This document shows positions 54,801 through 64,000 of a stretch of 64,000 nt of DNA, one piece after another. The stretch's first letter is position 1. Every line of letters starts with the position of its first letter. Under the pieces are notes generated by a model. The model was given only the letters and a program-made list of their open reading frames with translations, was not told where the DNA came from and did not search any database. The position numbers were made by a program, and so were the translations under genes. Source of the DNA: Synaphobranchus kaupii (Eukaryota; Chordata; Actinopteri; Anguilliformes; Synaphobranchidae); the NCBI GenBank assembly GCA_029718625.1, contig CM056376.1, positions 84,402,541 through 84,466,540 of the forward strand, written 5' to 3'.

Positions 54801-57800
54801 CGACTTATGTCGCCCGTGGCACTGAATGAGTTAAGGAAACCACCGAAAAGAGAAAACCGCTCTCTGGCTGCGGAAGATAGAGTGTGTCAGTAAGTGGTTC
54901 TACTGCATCAGCTAGAATTTATGCAAATTTGGAAAATGACACCATTTTACATTTAGAGCAAGGCAAATTTTTTACTGCATATTTGTTATAACGATTTCAC
55001 ATACATTTTTGATCTGCATTTTGAACAATGAACAGAAATAGAAAGCGGTGTTCGCTAGCCTCTCTCAGGGACAGGACAGAACAGAAATTGTTGGGTCTCC
55101 AAGGCTGTGTCCGAATCAGAGCCCTATCTACTGTGTCCTATGTACTAGCAGCTGTGTACCATTTACTGTTTAGTACGCGGCGTGCAGTATGTAAAATAAA
55201 TATCCTCCATACTATTTTCCAACCATACTGTGGAAGTGTCATAAGATGGCCGACCCTTGCGTGGCCATGTCACGTGTTGTTTGTGTTGTTATTGAAGGAA
55301 AACGTCAGCGAAGCTGCGCCTCATTTTTAAAACGAAGCTGCACGACATACTTATGCAACCAAAATGTTTGCGTACTTATTGAAAAAGTATGCTCCTGCAT
55401 ATACTCAGCGAAACCCCGGAATTAAGTATATCATCCTTTCTACTCAACAAGCATACTCAATAGTATGGAAGGGTGCTGATTGGGACACAGCCCAAGAAAA
55501 TGAACTGCCGCACTTCGACCTTTGTCTCTGATTAAAGGGGTTAAAGGCAGCGGTCCGGCAGAGGCACTCACCTGACTGGTGAGCACGTTGACCTGGCGCT
55601 CCGACTTGTGCAGCCGGCCCGTCAGCAAGGTGTTCTGCTCCAGACTGAGCCTCAGCTCGCCCTCCAGCCTCTCCCCCTGCAGGCGCAGCGACTGCTTCTC
55701 CGCCTGGGCGGCCAGAGAACACAACGTCAGCAACCGCGCAAACCCGCGCGCCTCACCCCTCTGTCCTTCCCAACTGTAGCAGAGGCTCAAACATAAATAT
55801 TTCCGCATGATCCCCGTCATCTTCACTCAAGCATTCCTGCACAAGGTAGAGGACACCTGAACCTCTGTGATTCCAGCGACTTCCGAAGTAGGCAGGTCCT
55901 CTCAATCACTGTCACAGTGCCGGGTATTTTTATTAAACAAATATAACAATAAAAACATTTTGTGCTGATATAACCTCCAGAGACCCAGCAGAAAATAAAG
56001 TGACATTTTTTTTGACAAAATACAAGTGTCATGGATGATTAAAAAATATATATATTGCAGTGGGACCGCTGGATGGCTCATTTGGTTAAGGCACCACACT
56101 GTGGTGCACGGATGAGCCTCACAGCCTCGGATTGAATCCGGAACCGTGTCAGTGTTGACTGTGGCCGGTAGCTCGATAGGGTGACGAGCAATTGGTCGAT
56201 TGCAGTCAGTGTGTAGGCTGCAGTCAAAGCTGCATATGAAAGGTCCCTCCTCCGACTCTGCCCTCTACGAGCTTAGCTGTAGTCTGTGATATGAAAAGAA
56301 GCAGTTGTCGACCCCATGTGTTTCAGAGGAGAATCGTGGATGTCTACATTCTCTGGAATTGGCAGTGGGGTTCGCACAACGTATGCGGCTATGGTTGTAG
56401 ATAATTGGACATTCCAAATTGGGGTAGGTATTGGACATGCACAGCCCCATGTAAAAAAAATAAAATAAATATTGCACTCAAAATGCTTTCAAAAACATAA
56501 TTTATTTTATTTTTATTGAATGTCCCTCGTAGTTCAGGTTTCAGCATAGGAGAATATATGGTTCTTGAGTTTAAGACCAGAGACTCATGTCCCCTATAGG
56601 GGACGAAAATAAATTTACAGGTCTCAGGAGGATTCAAATCTCAAAAAAAGCATCAAGGGTCCCAGGCCAGTACCTCCAGGGCCTTGACTGCAGCCTGGGA
56701 CTCGGCCATCTGGCGGACCTGGATCCTCTGCACGTTCTCAGCCTGGGCACCGGAGCTGTCCCTCTCCGCCCGCAGCTCCGCCACCTCGGCCTCCAGGCCT
56801 TTGAGCCTCAGGTGTAGCTGGGCCTTGTCCCTCAGGAGCACCTCCACCCGCTTGCTATCCCGCGTCGGGTCCGAGCTAAGCAGCTGGCTGCTCAGGTCCT
56901 CCTTGTCCTTCCCCAGGCGGGAGATCTGCGGTGCGTAGAAAGGCGCGTGAGCGCAGGCATCAACGTACACACAAAAACAAAAATAAACTTGTGAGGATGA
57001 GGCCTCTATGTGAGAATAGTATTAACTACAAGTTTGATTTCAGGCTGTGGAATGACACTTGACTTGAAGCTCTACAGGAAGAGGATGTTTTCAAAATGAG
57101 GGCCACAGCATCTTACACATCCTGTTCACAAACATGGCTTAGTGAAAGCACTACAGCCCCAGCACAGAAAAGAAATGAAACCATGCGCCACTTTCAAGGG
57201 CACCTCAAAGAGGAAAGGGCTCTTAGAAACAGCACATGGATGTGAAAGAAGTCAGTTCTGTAGCAGGTTTAGAGAAATGATCCTCCTAATCCGCCTGGCA
57301 ACATAAACGGTGAGCTCACCAGCCTAAAAACCCAGGGGCCTCATTTATAAATTCATCTTGGAATTTATCCTAAATGTGAGCGTATGATCGTTTCCTAAAA
57401 TGTTCCTACGACCGATTTATAAAATGTCCATACACACGAATAAATGTACCTACGCATAACCTATTTATAAATCAGAAATCATCCTAAAAATCATGCGCAC
57501 GTGAACGAGCTTGTGAGCTCCACCCAGTGAATATTCTTATCTGGTCGGGTTTTTTTCTTTGTTTATGTAAACTCCCTACGTGACCATTGTCACATGATAT
57601 AAAATTGACGTAGGCCTATAGCCATTTCACATATTTTTCATTCGGTTTTAATAGTTTACAGAAATGTTAATGTTATAATTTCAGTATTGCATAGCCTAAT
57701 GTTTTTTTGTTTTTATTTCAATGGGGTTGTCCCTGACAGCCGTCAGTACAAGCCTCCTGCCTTTTGTGTATCAACTATTATTAGCTACATGTTTGTTTAA

Positions 57801-60800
57801 ACTGCGCATTTGATTTTAAGCTTTTAACCATACACGTATCGATAATAATAAAAATAACAGTAATAATAATAATAAAAAAATATTGTTATTATTATTAGGC
57901 AGTTGTATTATTAATAACGGTTTGCACACATGAAAATGTTCACAGCAAGAGCTGCAATCATACGCATATGTTTTATTTCAACTTCGGGGAGACACACTGC
58001 TGGACCACATAGTCTCGCGTAATTAAACGTCAAGTCTCACAAACATATAGGCTACTAGCTAGTCGGTACCAATTCATATGAAAATATTGGCAGTGACATG
58101 TCTTTCTCTCTCCTCCCAAACCTACGTGTATAGCCTAGTTAACGGCCAACAATATTTCATCTCACAGTGCTTATCACACAAATAAATATACATACGCGTG
58201 TATGTCCATTTGTCAAGGGATTGGTAAAATATTCTCACGTCTGAAAAAAATGTGTTCGTCCTGCAGTACAGCTGCATAGCAACAAGGAAATGGTCGTATG
58301 CCTCCTCTAGAGTTGGCGTACGCATAAGGACTTTTTCACGTCAGTTTCAAGTTTTATAAATCTCAATTTGTCCGTCGATTTTCACATAAGATCATATCTA
58401 GTGAATTTACGATCCGTGCGTACGACCGTTTTATACATGAGGCCCCTGGTCTCCTGGCATTAGGAGGATGATGTCCCCTTCTTTCTGATGCAAACTCACA
58501 CACAACTCTGAGCTCTTTTATGTCCACATGTGAACCAGTCTTACTGAGTTAATTACTGAAATCTGACTTACTTCAGTAGATAAGCTTGCACTGGCATTTC
58601 TGTAATAACGGGCTCAGACCATAGACCGTAAAAAAATAGGCCAAGAAGTCCTCCTGGTGTAGAAAGTATGCGTTGCACTACAATATGCACACAACAACAA
58701 GCTGGGTAACAGGCATTAAGTTCACCATTAAGCTATTTCATATGGCACATGGTATTTTGCATATATGGATTACAAACCAATCCATCATTTAATATCTGAA
58801 AGGGTTCACATTTAAGTAATGTGCCTACCTGTATTTGCAGCACTGAAAATGTCCCAAAAACTGTTTCTATTAGGAGGGTGCCATCATTTTATTAATTCAT
58901 TATGCATATTGTATTTTGTACACATGAGATTCATGTCCATGTTAGCTGAAACTAAATATTTCTGGCTTCCAATTTTAACACATTAACAGATATTAGGGAG
59001 TGAAAATACAGGCAAAACACATGACCACAACTTGACCGACAATTCTGTTTTCCATCTGGCCGATTCCGGCAGACCCCACCTCTGCATCAAAGCGGATCTT
59101 CCTCTCCTCCAGAACATGAGCATGTTCCTCCCTCTGGTGGTCAAATTCGGACTTCAGGAAAGTATATTCATACCGCAGCTTGTTGAAATCCGACCTGTAC
59201 TTTTCCGTTTCCTGAAAAAATAAGTAATTGGAGCCAAGCAAATGTTTCTCCTTTCTTTTTTTTTCTTTCCATGCAGAATCCTCTGGTGTTCAGTGAATCT
59301 TGTAATAATACTAATAATAATAATAATATATGCGGCCGGCATGCGGGTGAGGATAAACGGGCCTTCACATTGTGAATGGGAAATGTTCTTTGAGAGACCT
59401 AGAACAGCGAGCAGTCACCCAAAGTGCATGGGTGTGTAAAAGGAAGTAGTGGGCTTGTGCAGTATTGTAAATTGTTGCAATTATGTTTTGAACCTGTAAA
59501 TAGTATAGCGTGCGCTTAATATTGTCATAGGAACAGCATAAGCTTGTAGTTCATCATGTATGTTATGGCAACAAACATTATGAGTCAAAATTTACAACAG
59601 TTTTAAACCACACATTTATTTAGGATATAAGCTCACCTCCTCCAGCTTGTTGAAGCGCTCTCTCACAGGGCCCTCCAGCTCCTGTTGGATTTGAGCTCGC
59701 AAGAGCTCCAACTTCTGAGGAGTAAGGACCTGATTAAAACACAGAGGATAACCTGATCATCTATCTGCAAAATAACAATCACACATTCGCAACAACATAC
59801 TCACACATCTCCAAAATAACAATCACACATTCGCAACAAAATACTCACACATCCGCAAAATAACAATCACACATTCACAACAACATACTCACACATCTGC
59901 AAAATAACAATCACACTTTCGCAACAAAATACTCACACATCTGCAAAATAACAACCACACATTCGCAGCAACATACCCACATCTGCAAATGTCTGGAAAA
60001 GAGAGTTAATAGGTAATGTGAGACAGAAAAAATGATTCAACAGAGACGTCTGTTGATCCAGAAGCAACATAACAAGCACACCGCATCAGTGTTACAGCTG
60101 GCTGACAACATGTCACAGTGGGTAAATTAATTTAACAAACCAAATAATAATAATAATAATAATCTTAACTACAGAGTTAGTCTGTTTATTATACAGATAT
60201 AAACACCCCATAAGACAGTATCAGAGGTTTTCTGTGAAAAGTGAAAACATTTGTTTAAGCTTAGAATGATTAGACATGCAGTAAAATTAACTAAAGGAAG
60301 CACACCTGATTGACACTTCCCTACCCTCACTGAGCCGGACAAATTTCACAGTGGGATCACATACAATATCGGGGGCAACAAAAACCTCTCAGGCCTCGCT
60401 GTACTAAAGTAGCCAGATATATTATATGGGGCTTCAACGGTCAGCAAGCTTTTTCTGCCTTCAGCATTAGCAGCAGTATCTGCCTTGGCTTCACCACCTT
60501 GTCCTGGATCCTCCCACACTGGAGCTTCTTGCTGCAGCTCAGCACAGTAACATTGTATTTACCTGCATCCTCAGCTCCTCCAGCTCTCTGGTCTTGTCCA
60601 GGAGCTCCCCCTGCAGTTCCGCCAGCAACAACTGCTGCCTGTCCTGAGCAACTTGCTTATCGCCGAGCAGCCGCCTCAACTCATCCTCAGCCCGCGTGTA
60701 CTCAGTCTGCAACCTGCAGAGGGTGAACAGATTTACAAACTCAGACGCAACCACATGTGCTTCCCTTCCAAACCGGAGCAATGAAAACAGTCACAGGGTT

Positions 60801-63269
60801 GCACAGACAAGGTAGGGTCAACTAGAACCTAAATTGTGGCCAAGGTTTACACTATACAGCAGTACGACAGCGAGTTTTCTTTAAAATTGAGACTACTTTA
60901 CGTCCCAAAAACTGTAGTAAACAGATAAAAATATATACAGTCTAATTTACACTGCCTGGCCAAAAAAAAAGTCGCCGTTGCACCCGTCATGCATAGTGCC
61001 CACAGTACAAGCCTCTGGAGGCAGTGTTATGATCTGGGGTTGCTTCAATTCGTCAGGTCTAGGCTCAGCAACGTTATGCAGCAATAAAATGAAGTCAGCG
61101 GAGTACCTGAATGTACTGAATGACCAGGTTATCCCATCAATGGGCATATTCCAGGATGGCAATGCCAAGATTCATCGGGCTCAAATTGTGAAAGAGTGGT
61201 TCAGGGAGCATGAGGAATCATTTTGACACATGAATTGGCCACCAGTGTCCTGACCTTAACACCATTCAAAGTCTTTGGGATGTGCTGGAGAAGACTTTAG
61301 TGAGTGGTTCGACTCTCCCGTAGTCAATACAAGTTCTCGGGCAAAAATTAATGTAACTCTGGACGGAAATAAATGTTGACGTTGCATTAGGTTGTCGAAA
61401 CAATGCCACGACGAATGCCCGCCGTAATCAAAACTAACAAAATATTAGAGTGTGCGACTTTTTTTTTTTGGCCAGGCAGTGTACAAAAATACAATCAAAA
61501 AAGGGATTGTATTGGATTTGCCAGAGAACAGTTTTGAAAGTTTGGTGCAAGTACTTAGATTTACATTTTACTCTTGTCACACAAAGCTGGTCCGACTCAG
61601 TGCAAATTGTCATGATCACCTGGTTTATGTCAGGGTAAGCCATGCCACTCACCAACTGCACACAATGGAAGGAAGGTAGTATATTGTTTAACAGCCTCAC
61701 ATTGGCAACTATGATTCTCTCCTGTGACTGTCACGCAACAACTACCATCTGAGTGAGTCTAAGCTGCCAGAGCCATTTGTTAATATCTAGACTCTGTTGG
61801 ATGGCAGGAAGGGTAAAGGGACAAGTATGGTATGTCAGGTTAGGTATACTCCTTCCATTGCCCTTGACCTAGGCACTGGCCTCAGAACTGGAGTTGTTCC
61901 CCGGGCGCTGCACTGTGGCTGTCCACTGCTCCTCAGTAGGTAGGATGGGTCAAATGCAGAGGAAAAATTACCCCACGGGGTTTAATAAAGTATATCTTAT
62001 CTTATCTATATGTGTAATACTAAAACCAGAGGGAAGGCAAGGGGAGGGGCTATACCTCTAATATGAAACCAGAGGGAAGGGGAGGGGCGGTACCTGTGAT
62101 GCTAAACCAGTGGAAAGAAAAAGGGGCTGTACCTGTAATGTTAAGCCAGAGGCAAGGGGAGGGGCTGCACCTGTAATAATATGGCTGTGTCCCAATTCAC
62201 CATCTACACCCTCTTTCACTAACTATCCTCAAGTGATAGCACACCAACCATCATATTAAGTCTGTTAATATACTTCATCCAGTGTCTTTACCAGGGGTGT
62301 CCAATCTTATCCAAAAAAGGCTGGTGTGGTGGACAGTAACTACATAGGCTGATACGTTTTCTCCTTGATGGTTGATAAAGATCAAATTAGCAGACTATGC
62401 AGTTTTGCTTATGTACAGCAAGAGTAGCTAAATCAGGGGTGGGGAATTCCGGTCCTGAAGGGCCGTTGTGTATGCAGGTTTTTGTTTCCACCAATTGCCA
62501 TGGCAAAATGAGTCAATAGGCAGTATACACCAACACTGGTTCATTCATAGATCAGATTAGTAAAACGTTTCATATAGGGACACAAGAACAGTCTTCGGCT
62601 GTCATTCATGCGCTTATCAAGAAATGTAGCTAAAATGACAGATGGCGTAAATGTTAGGAATAATTAAGTAATTAAATCCAGAGGTTGGCATGAAAACCAG
62701 AAATAGACCGGGGTGTGAAATTAACACCAGCCATCAGCCAAATGCTAGTAAAATCAGATACAACCCTCATTACCCACCTCTGAGATAGATAGTGAAGCTG
62801 AAATTGAGCTGCTGTATGCCATCACTTCTTTTCATAACGATTAATAACAGCAAACCTAAGCGGAGAGAATGAATCCCAAAGTGAACATTCACTTTGTTTC
62901 ACTTTCACTCCGAGCCTTGCCCTCTCCTCTCACTGTTGGCCTCCGCGTCTGAGTTACTCAATGATATCCACAAATCAGGATGTTCGGCGAGCCTCAAAAA
63001 ATGCAGAAGGGAGGGAGCGGACAGATGGACACACCAAAGCCACAGATGAGGCAGTAGCTACCGTGCTACACCAGAGGGGAGGGGCCATACCTGGTGTGCT
63101 CAGCCTTCAGGGTCTGGTAGTTGGTCTTATGGTGCTCGCACCTCATTCTCTCATCAATAAGCATCTTCTGCAGCTCCATGTCAGAGCCGGGTGGGGCAGC
63201 AGATGCACCGGGCAAGGGATTGAGGATTGAGAACAGGGGGGCAGACTGTGACATGGTGGGGGGGTTCAT
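42701..63269 (-). CDS. cep83: Centrosomal protein 83 (distal appendage, ciliogenesis), 15 coding exons
   Basis: Minus-strand join, 5' to 3': 63269-63091, 60713-60563, 59729-59637, 59211-59080, 56925-56674, 55703-55572, 50080-49966, 49447-49303, 48705-48554, 48115-48040, 47396-47238, 46071-45939, 45783-45682, 43877-43715, 42862-42701. All introns are GT-AG. The protein is charged coiled coil throughout, with CEP83 landmarks: [17 protein letters not shown] (N-terminus), [68 protein letters not shown] and a C-terminal [14 protein letters not shown]. Discounting four extra bases the length is 713 residues (human CEP83 is 701). In mammals CEP83 sits at centriole distal appendages and docks the mother centriole to membrane. 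ATG at 63267-63269 follows an in-frame TGA; a second ATG (63252-63254) has the better ACCATG context. Exons 9, 12 and 13 contain the frame-breaking extra bases, so as written the gene is not translatable beyond exon 8. Confidence 0.93.
43020..43440 (-). mobile_element. tRNA-derived SINE, minus orientation
   Basis: On the minus strand, a B-box-like GGATCGAATCC is followed by CAGTGCTGACTGTGGCC and CGATTGCA motifs shared with the plus-strand SINE at 56062-56450. A further related but divergent stretch (GTGCTGTGGCCGGCAG on the minus strand) lies at about 43930-44150. Confidence 0.65.
43715..43877 (-). CDS. cep83: cep83 exon 14
   Basis: Encodes [20 protein letters not shown] then FRRLLLG, matching the CEP83 'RLKDIQRRHNEFR' block. 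Very GC-rich. Acceptor CCCCAAG; donor GTGAGT. Confidence 0.93.
44188..45172 (+). pseudogene. Degenerate Tc1-like transposase
   Basis: The blocks run in order but in different frames: [19 protein letters not shown] (DNA-binding start), [19 protein letters not shown] (first catalytic Asp), [25 protein letters not shown] (second Asp), [16 protein letters not shown] (Glu) and [13 protein letters not shown]. At least three frame changes plus internal stops make it non-functional. The element's right end, CTATTTATTTGAACACAACTG, is at 45441-45461 before TA; the left terminus is missing. It sits antisense to cep83 in an intron. Confidence 0.9.
45682..45783 (-). CDS. cep83: cep83 exon 13 (one extra base)
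   Basis: Starts [15 protein letters not shown] in the entry phase. After an A5 run (T at 45737-45741) the CEP83-like sequence [19 protein letters not shown] continues in the next frame. The exon is 102 nt where phase requires 101. Donor GTACTG; acceptor TTTCAG. Confidence 0.85.
45939..46071 (-). CDS. cep83: cep83 exon 12 (one extra base)
   Basis: Encodes [20 protein letters not shown] then KERLQRA. CEP83 homologues continue AxxAQKK, found here only one base further on. The exon is 133 nt where 132 is required, and the excess lies at a C3 run (45956-45958). Donor GTAAGT; acceptor CCTGCAG. Confidence 0.88.
46072..47118. other. cep83 intron 11, nothing recognised
   Basis: About 1.0 kb between exons 12 and 11, without a supported element. 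Open frames overlapping exon 12 in other frames are shadows. Confidence 0.5.
47119..47227. repeat. Short tandem repeat (CAGCGGTCAG-like units)
   Basis: Several imperfect units of CAGCGGTCAGTGGGCGGTA run up to ten bases from the exon 11 donor. Confidence 0.8.
47238..47396 (-). CDS. cep83: cep83 exon 11
   Basis: 53 codons, phase 0 at both ends: [20 protein letters not shown] then [17 protein letters not shown]. Acceptor CCCCCAG; donor GTAGGT. Intact. Confidence 0.93.
47610..47819. mobile_element. hAT MITE (210 bp) with perfect 8-bp duplication
   Basis: Ends CAGGGTGTGAAATTAAC and GTTAATTTCATTCCCTG; duplication GCTGTCAG at 47602-47609 and 47820-47827. A partial relative lies near 62708-62760 (GGGGTGTGAAATTAACACC). 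Confidence 0.88.
48040..48115 (-). CDS. cep83: cep83 exon 10
   Basis: Encodes [20 protein letters not shown] then ADIRH. Phase 2 in, 0 out. Donor GTGCGT is suboptimal; acceptor TCTCACAG. Confidence 0.85.
48554..48705 (-). CDS. cep83: cep83 exon 9 (two extra bases)
   Basis: [19 protein letters not shown] and [18 protein letters not shown] are both recognisable CEP83 but lie in different frames, and neither matches the entry phase from exon 8. The exon is 152 nt where 150 is required. The excesses fall at the acceptor-side C3 run (48704-48706) and at C3 at 48641-48643. Donor GTAAGC; acceptor TGTGCAG. Confidence 0.82.
49303..49447 (-). CDS. cep83: cep83 exon 8
   Basis: Encodes [20 protein letters not shown] then [18 protein letters not shown]. 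Phase 1 in, 2 out. Acceptor CGCGCCAG; donor GTGAGG. Confidence 0.92.
49448..49965. other. cep83 intron 7, nothing recognised
   Basis: Half a kilobase without a supported element. Confidence 0.5.
49966..50080 (-). CDS. cep83: cep83 exon 7
   Basis: Encodes [19 protein letters not shown] then [20 protein letters not shown] coiled coil, aligning to the human KELKHSNKLEI block. Acceptor TTCCTCAG; donor GTAACC. Confidence 0.92.
50128..50857. repeat. 26-bp minisatellite (about 28 copies)
   Basis: Unit CATGCTGTCCAGCATAATCA then CCACAG, with variants CCACCATTATC and, toward the right, GTCGGCCATTATC. Because 26 is not a multiple of 3 and the unit lacks stops on the plus strand, frames with a 26-residue period appear; they are not genes. 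It lies 47 bp from cep83 exon 7. Confidence 0.97.
51091..51652. repeat. Direct repeat pair, period 470 bp
   Basis: ATGTAATTTATATATTGTGA and about 90 following bases at 51091-51188 recur at 51561-51652 with small indels. Confidence 0.85.
52480..52750. repeat. Inverted repeat pair, ~57-bp arms
   Basis: Left arm 52480-52536 (TTTGGCTGCAGGAGCAACGA, CTCAGTTGAGCAAAA) is mirrored at 52693-52750, with a 156-bp loop. The hydrophobic frame spanning it starts outside the arm and has no family. Confidence 0.85.
52740..53440. repeat. Inverted copy of the family at 10640-12430 and 28529-28640
   Basis: CTTGTCACTTAGGGCATG, TTATAATGGACAAAA and TTCCCATAGAGATCCATTC are reverse complements of blocks at about 12150-12170, 10710 and 28615-28640. 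Boundaries are not resolved. Confidence 0.65.
53441..53727 (+). mobile_element. Tc1 element 3' end
   Basis: The frame fragment [20 protein letters not shown] then SKI-stop is a Tc1 transposase C-terminus. It is followed by the terminus GTGTGTCCAAACTTTTGACT, ending GGTACTG before TA (53728-53729). The 5' part is missing. Confidence 0.88.
54574..54777. mobile_element. hAT MITE (204 bp) with perfect 8-bp duplication
   Basis: Ends CAGGGGTGTCAAACTCCAGT and GAGCTTGACACCCCTG; duplication CCTTAGAC at 54566-54573 and 54778-54785. Confidence 0.92.
54786..55571. other. cep83 intron, nothing recognised
   Basis: About 0.8 kb; no supported element ends or coding signal. Confidence 0.4.
55572..55703 (-). 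CDS. cep83: cep83 exon 6
   Basis: 44 codons: [20 protein letters not shown] then [18 protein letters not shown]. Phase 0 at both ends; donor GTGAGT; acceptor CGCCCAG. Confidence 0.93.
56062..56450 (+). mobile_element. tRNA-derived SINE
   Basis: TGGCTCATTTGGTTAAGGCA (A-box-like) and GGATTGAATCC (B-box-like) at the head. The body motif GTGTTGACTGTGGCCGGTAG is shared with the minus-strand copy at 43020-43440. Confidence 0.75.
56674..56925 (-). CDS. cep83: cep83 exon 5 (largest)
   Basis: 84 codons: [68 protein letters not shown]. Donor GTACTG; acceptor CACCGCAG. Intact. Confidence 0.95.
57334..58447. mobile_element. Element with GGGGCCTCATTTATAAA ends (unclassified DNA transposon)
   Basis: Ends AGGGGCCTCATTTATAAA and TTTTATACATGAGGCCCCT, subterminally GACCGTTTTAT, with related motifs mirrored. 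Related to 20157-21086; a fragment with the same terminus lies at about 10450. No transposase; no unambiguous target duplication. Confidence 0.7.
58448..59079. other. cep83 intron 4 remainder, nothing recognised
   Basis: 0.6 kb without supported features. Confidence 0.4.
59080..59211 (-). CDS. cep83: cep83 exon 4
   Basis: 44 codons: [20 protein letters not shown] then [19 protein letters not shown], matching the human [20 protein letters not shown] block. Phase 0 at both ends. Confidence 0.95.
59637..59729 (-). CDS. cep83: cep83 exon 3
   Basis: 31 codons: [20 protein letters not shown] then [11 protein letters not shown], nearly identical to human CEP83. Donor GTGAGC; acceptor TTAATCAG. Confidence 0.95.
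59763..59988. repeat. 44-bp minisatellite (about 5 copies)
   Basis: Unit CACATCTGCAAAATAACAAT then CACACATTCGCAACAACATACTCA, repeated about five times, ~35 bp upstream of exon 3 on the minus strand. Confidence 0.93.
59989..60562. other. cep83 intron 2 remainder, nothing recognised
   Basis: Contains a short (AAT)n stretch near 60146-60165 and nothing else supported. Confidence 0.45.
60563..60713 (-). CDS. cep83: cep83 exon 2
   Basis: 50 codons plus one base: [20 protein letters not shown] then [20 protein letters not shown]. Acceptor CTCTGCAG; donor GTAAAT. Confidence 0.95.
60950..61481 (+). mobile_element. Internally deleted Tc1-like element (532 bp)
   Basis: The inverted ends CACTGCCTGGCCAAAAAAAA and TTTTTTTTGGCCAGGCAGTG are flanked by TA (60948-60949, 61482-61483). 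The interior keeps a transposase middle: [20 protein letters not shown], then [20 protein letters not shown] with the catalytic-region Asp, and broken SPDLNP-like sequence. The N-terminus is deleted and stops follow, so it is non-autonomous. Confidence 0.9.
61484..63090. other. cep83 intron 1
   Basis: 1.6 kb. It includes hAT-type end fragments: CAGGGGTGGGGAATTCCGGT near 62434, CCAGGGGTGTCCAATC near 62291, and a GTGTGAAATTAACACC block near 62712 resembling the MITE at 47610. GGGAGGGGC(T/G) motifs repeat around 62040-62165. Confidence 0.55.
63091..63269 (-). CDS. cep83: cep83 exon 1 (start codon exon)
   Basis: 59 codons plus two bases. A divergent proline/serine-rich start ([15 protein letters not shown]) leads into [20 protein letters not shown] and [10 protein letters not shown], the conserved CEP83 N-terminus. 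An acceptor-like CCACAG at 63294-63299 suggests a 5' UTR exon upstream. Donor GTATGG. Confidence 0.9.
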
Positions 63270-64000
63270 CTCACCCCTAGGGAGAGGTCCCTCTGTGGAA
63301 ACAAGGTCTCCTGCTCAAGCCTCAAGCTAGCCGCTGGCCAATTCCTAGGGAAAGTAGATCTTTTCAATCTTGAACTCTCGGATCTTTGATATTTGACACC
63401 CATAATGCAACTTTGAAGTAATGACCCTTGTTGTACTTTTGAGAAAAAAAGCAGAAACCATCATTAAGAAAATTAGGGACAGAATGCCAGCAACGCCCTG
63501 TTAACCCCCCCCCCCCCCCCCCCCCCCAATTAGCCTAACCAGAATTTTCTTTGGATTTTCGATTATCTGAAAACTACTTTTTAAAATTTTGCTCAATTTT
63601 TATTTGTTTTTCTATACAGTCCAATGGATACCACATGCCAATTCTTCGTGGGATTCTTATGTTTTCAGCTGTTCTTGAAGCTTTTTGGAACAAGTGACAC
63701 AAAATTGGCAGACTTGCCATGGGGGATTCTCCTGTCAGTAATAAAAAATTACAAACCTCTTGAACGTATGCTGAAAAGAAGTTGAACGTAATCCATCCGT
63801 AATCCGTAATATAGAAAATTGAGCACATTTTTAAAAAGCAGTTTTGAGATAATTAGATTATTCATTTAAATTCTTTCTTTGTGATTACAACGAGACCAAG
63901 ATATTTTTTTTCCATTTACGGTTATCAAACTGTATGTCTTGAAAGTAGAGGTGGGTAGCCTAGCTTGGAAAAAGGTGGGTGAAAATGGGAATTCTGTCCC
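63270..64000. other. cep83 5' UTR/intron and right edge
   Basis: Contains a 23-base poly-C run (63505-63527), a likely sequencing or assembly weak point. No promoter, CpG-rich start region or other gene is seen. Confidence 0.5.

Overview
The window is vertebrate chromosomal DNA, almost certainly from a teleost fish. It has spliced genes with GT-AG introns and long introns full of hAT, Tc1/mariner, Harbinger-like, TTAA-target and Ty3/gypsy elements, tRNA-derived SINEs and micro- and minisatellites. I cannot name the species. Two protein-coding genes are recognised, arranged tail to tail. On the plus strand (6109-38105) are the last 25 exons of plexin C1 (plxnc1), giving 971 residues: a PSI module, IPT/TIG repeats, one membrane helix and the whole cytoplasmic GAP with its inserted Rho-binding domain. 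The semaphorin domain lies left of the window. On the minus strand (63269-42701) are 15 coding exons covering what looks like the complete coding region of cep83, a coiled-coil centriolar distal-appendage protein. The same two genes are convergent neighbours in human 12q22, so this is conserved synteny and not a functional operon.

Layout. 1-6108: plxnc1 intron holding nested DNA transposons. 6109-6843: three small exons around the PSI module. 6844-13362: a 6.5-kb intron that is mostly nested mobile DNA. 13363-16362: IPT exons and the membrane helix. 16783-21265: juxtamembrane segment and first half of the GAP. 21266-31481: a 10.2-kb intron with a very long foldback element, Tc1 remnants and a SINE. 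31482-38105: RBD, second half of the GAP, and stop. 38106-42700: plxnc1 3' UTR and the convergent intergenic interval. 42701-63269: cep83. 63270-64000: its upstream intron or 5' flank.

All 25 plxnc1 exons read through in phase. cep83 does not: exons 9, 12 and 13 (45.7-48.7 kb) carry four apparent single-base excesses, all in short homopolymers, which break the frame although flanking exons and splice sites are intact. This is either a local assembly error or decay of the gene. The other notable structure is a 2.8-kb near-palindromic element (22024-26572). Its symmetry is broken by a later 1.7-kb TA-target insertion, and the opposite arm preserves the empty site. I found no bacterial-type system, CRISPR array or non-transposon RNA gene.
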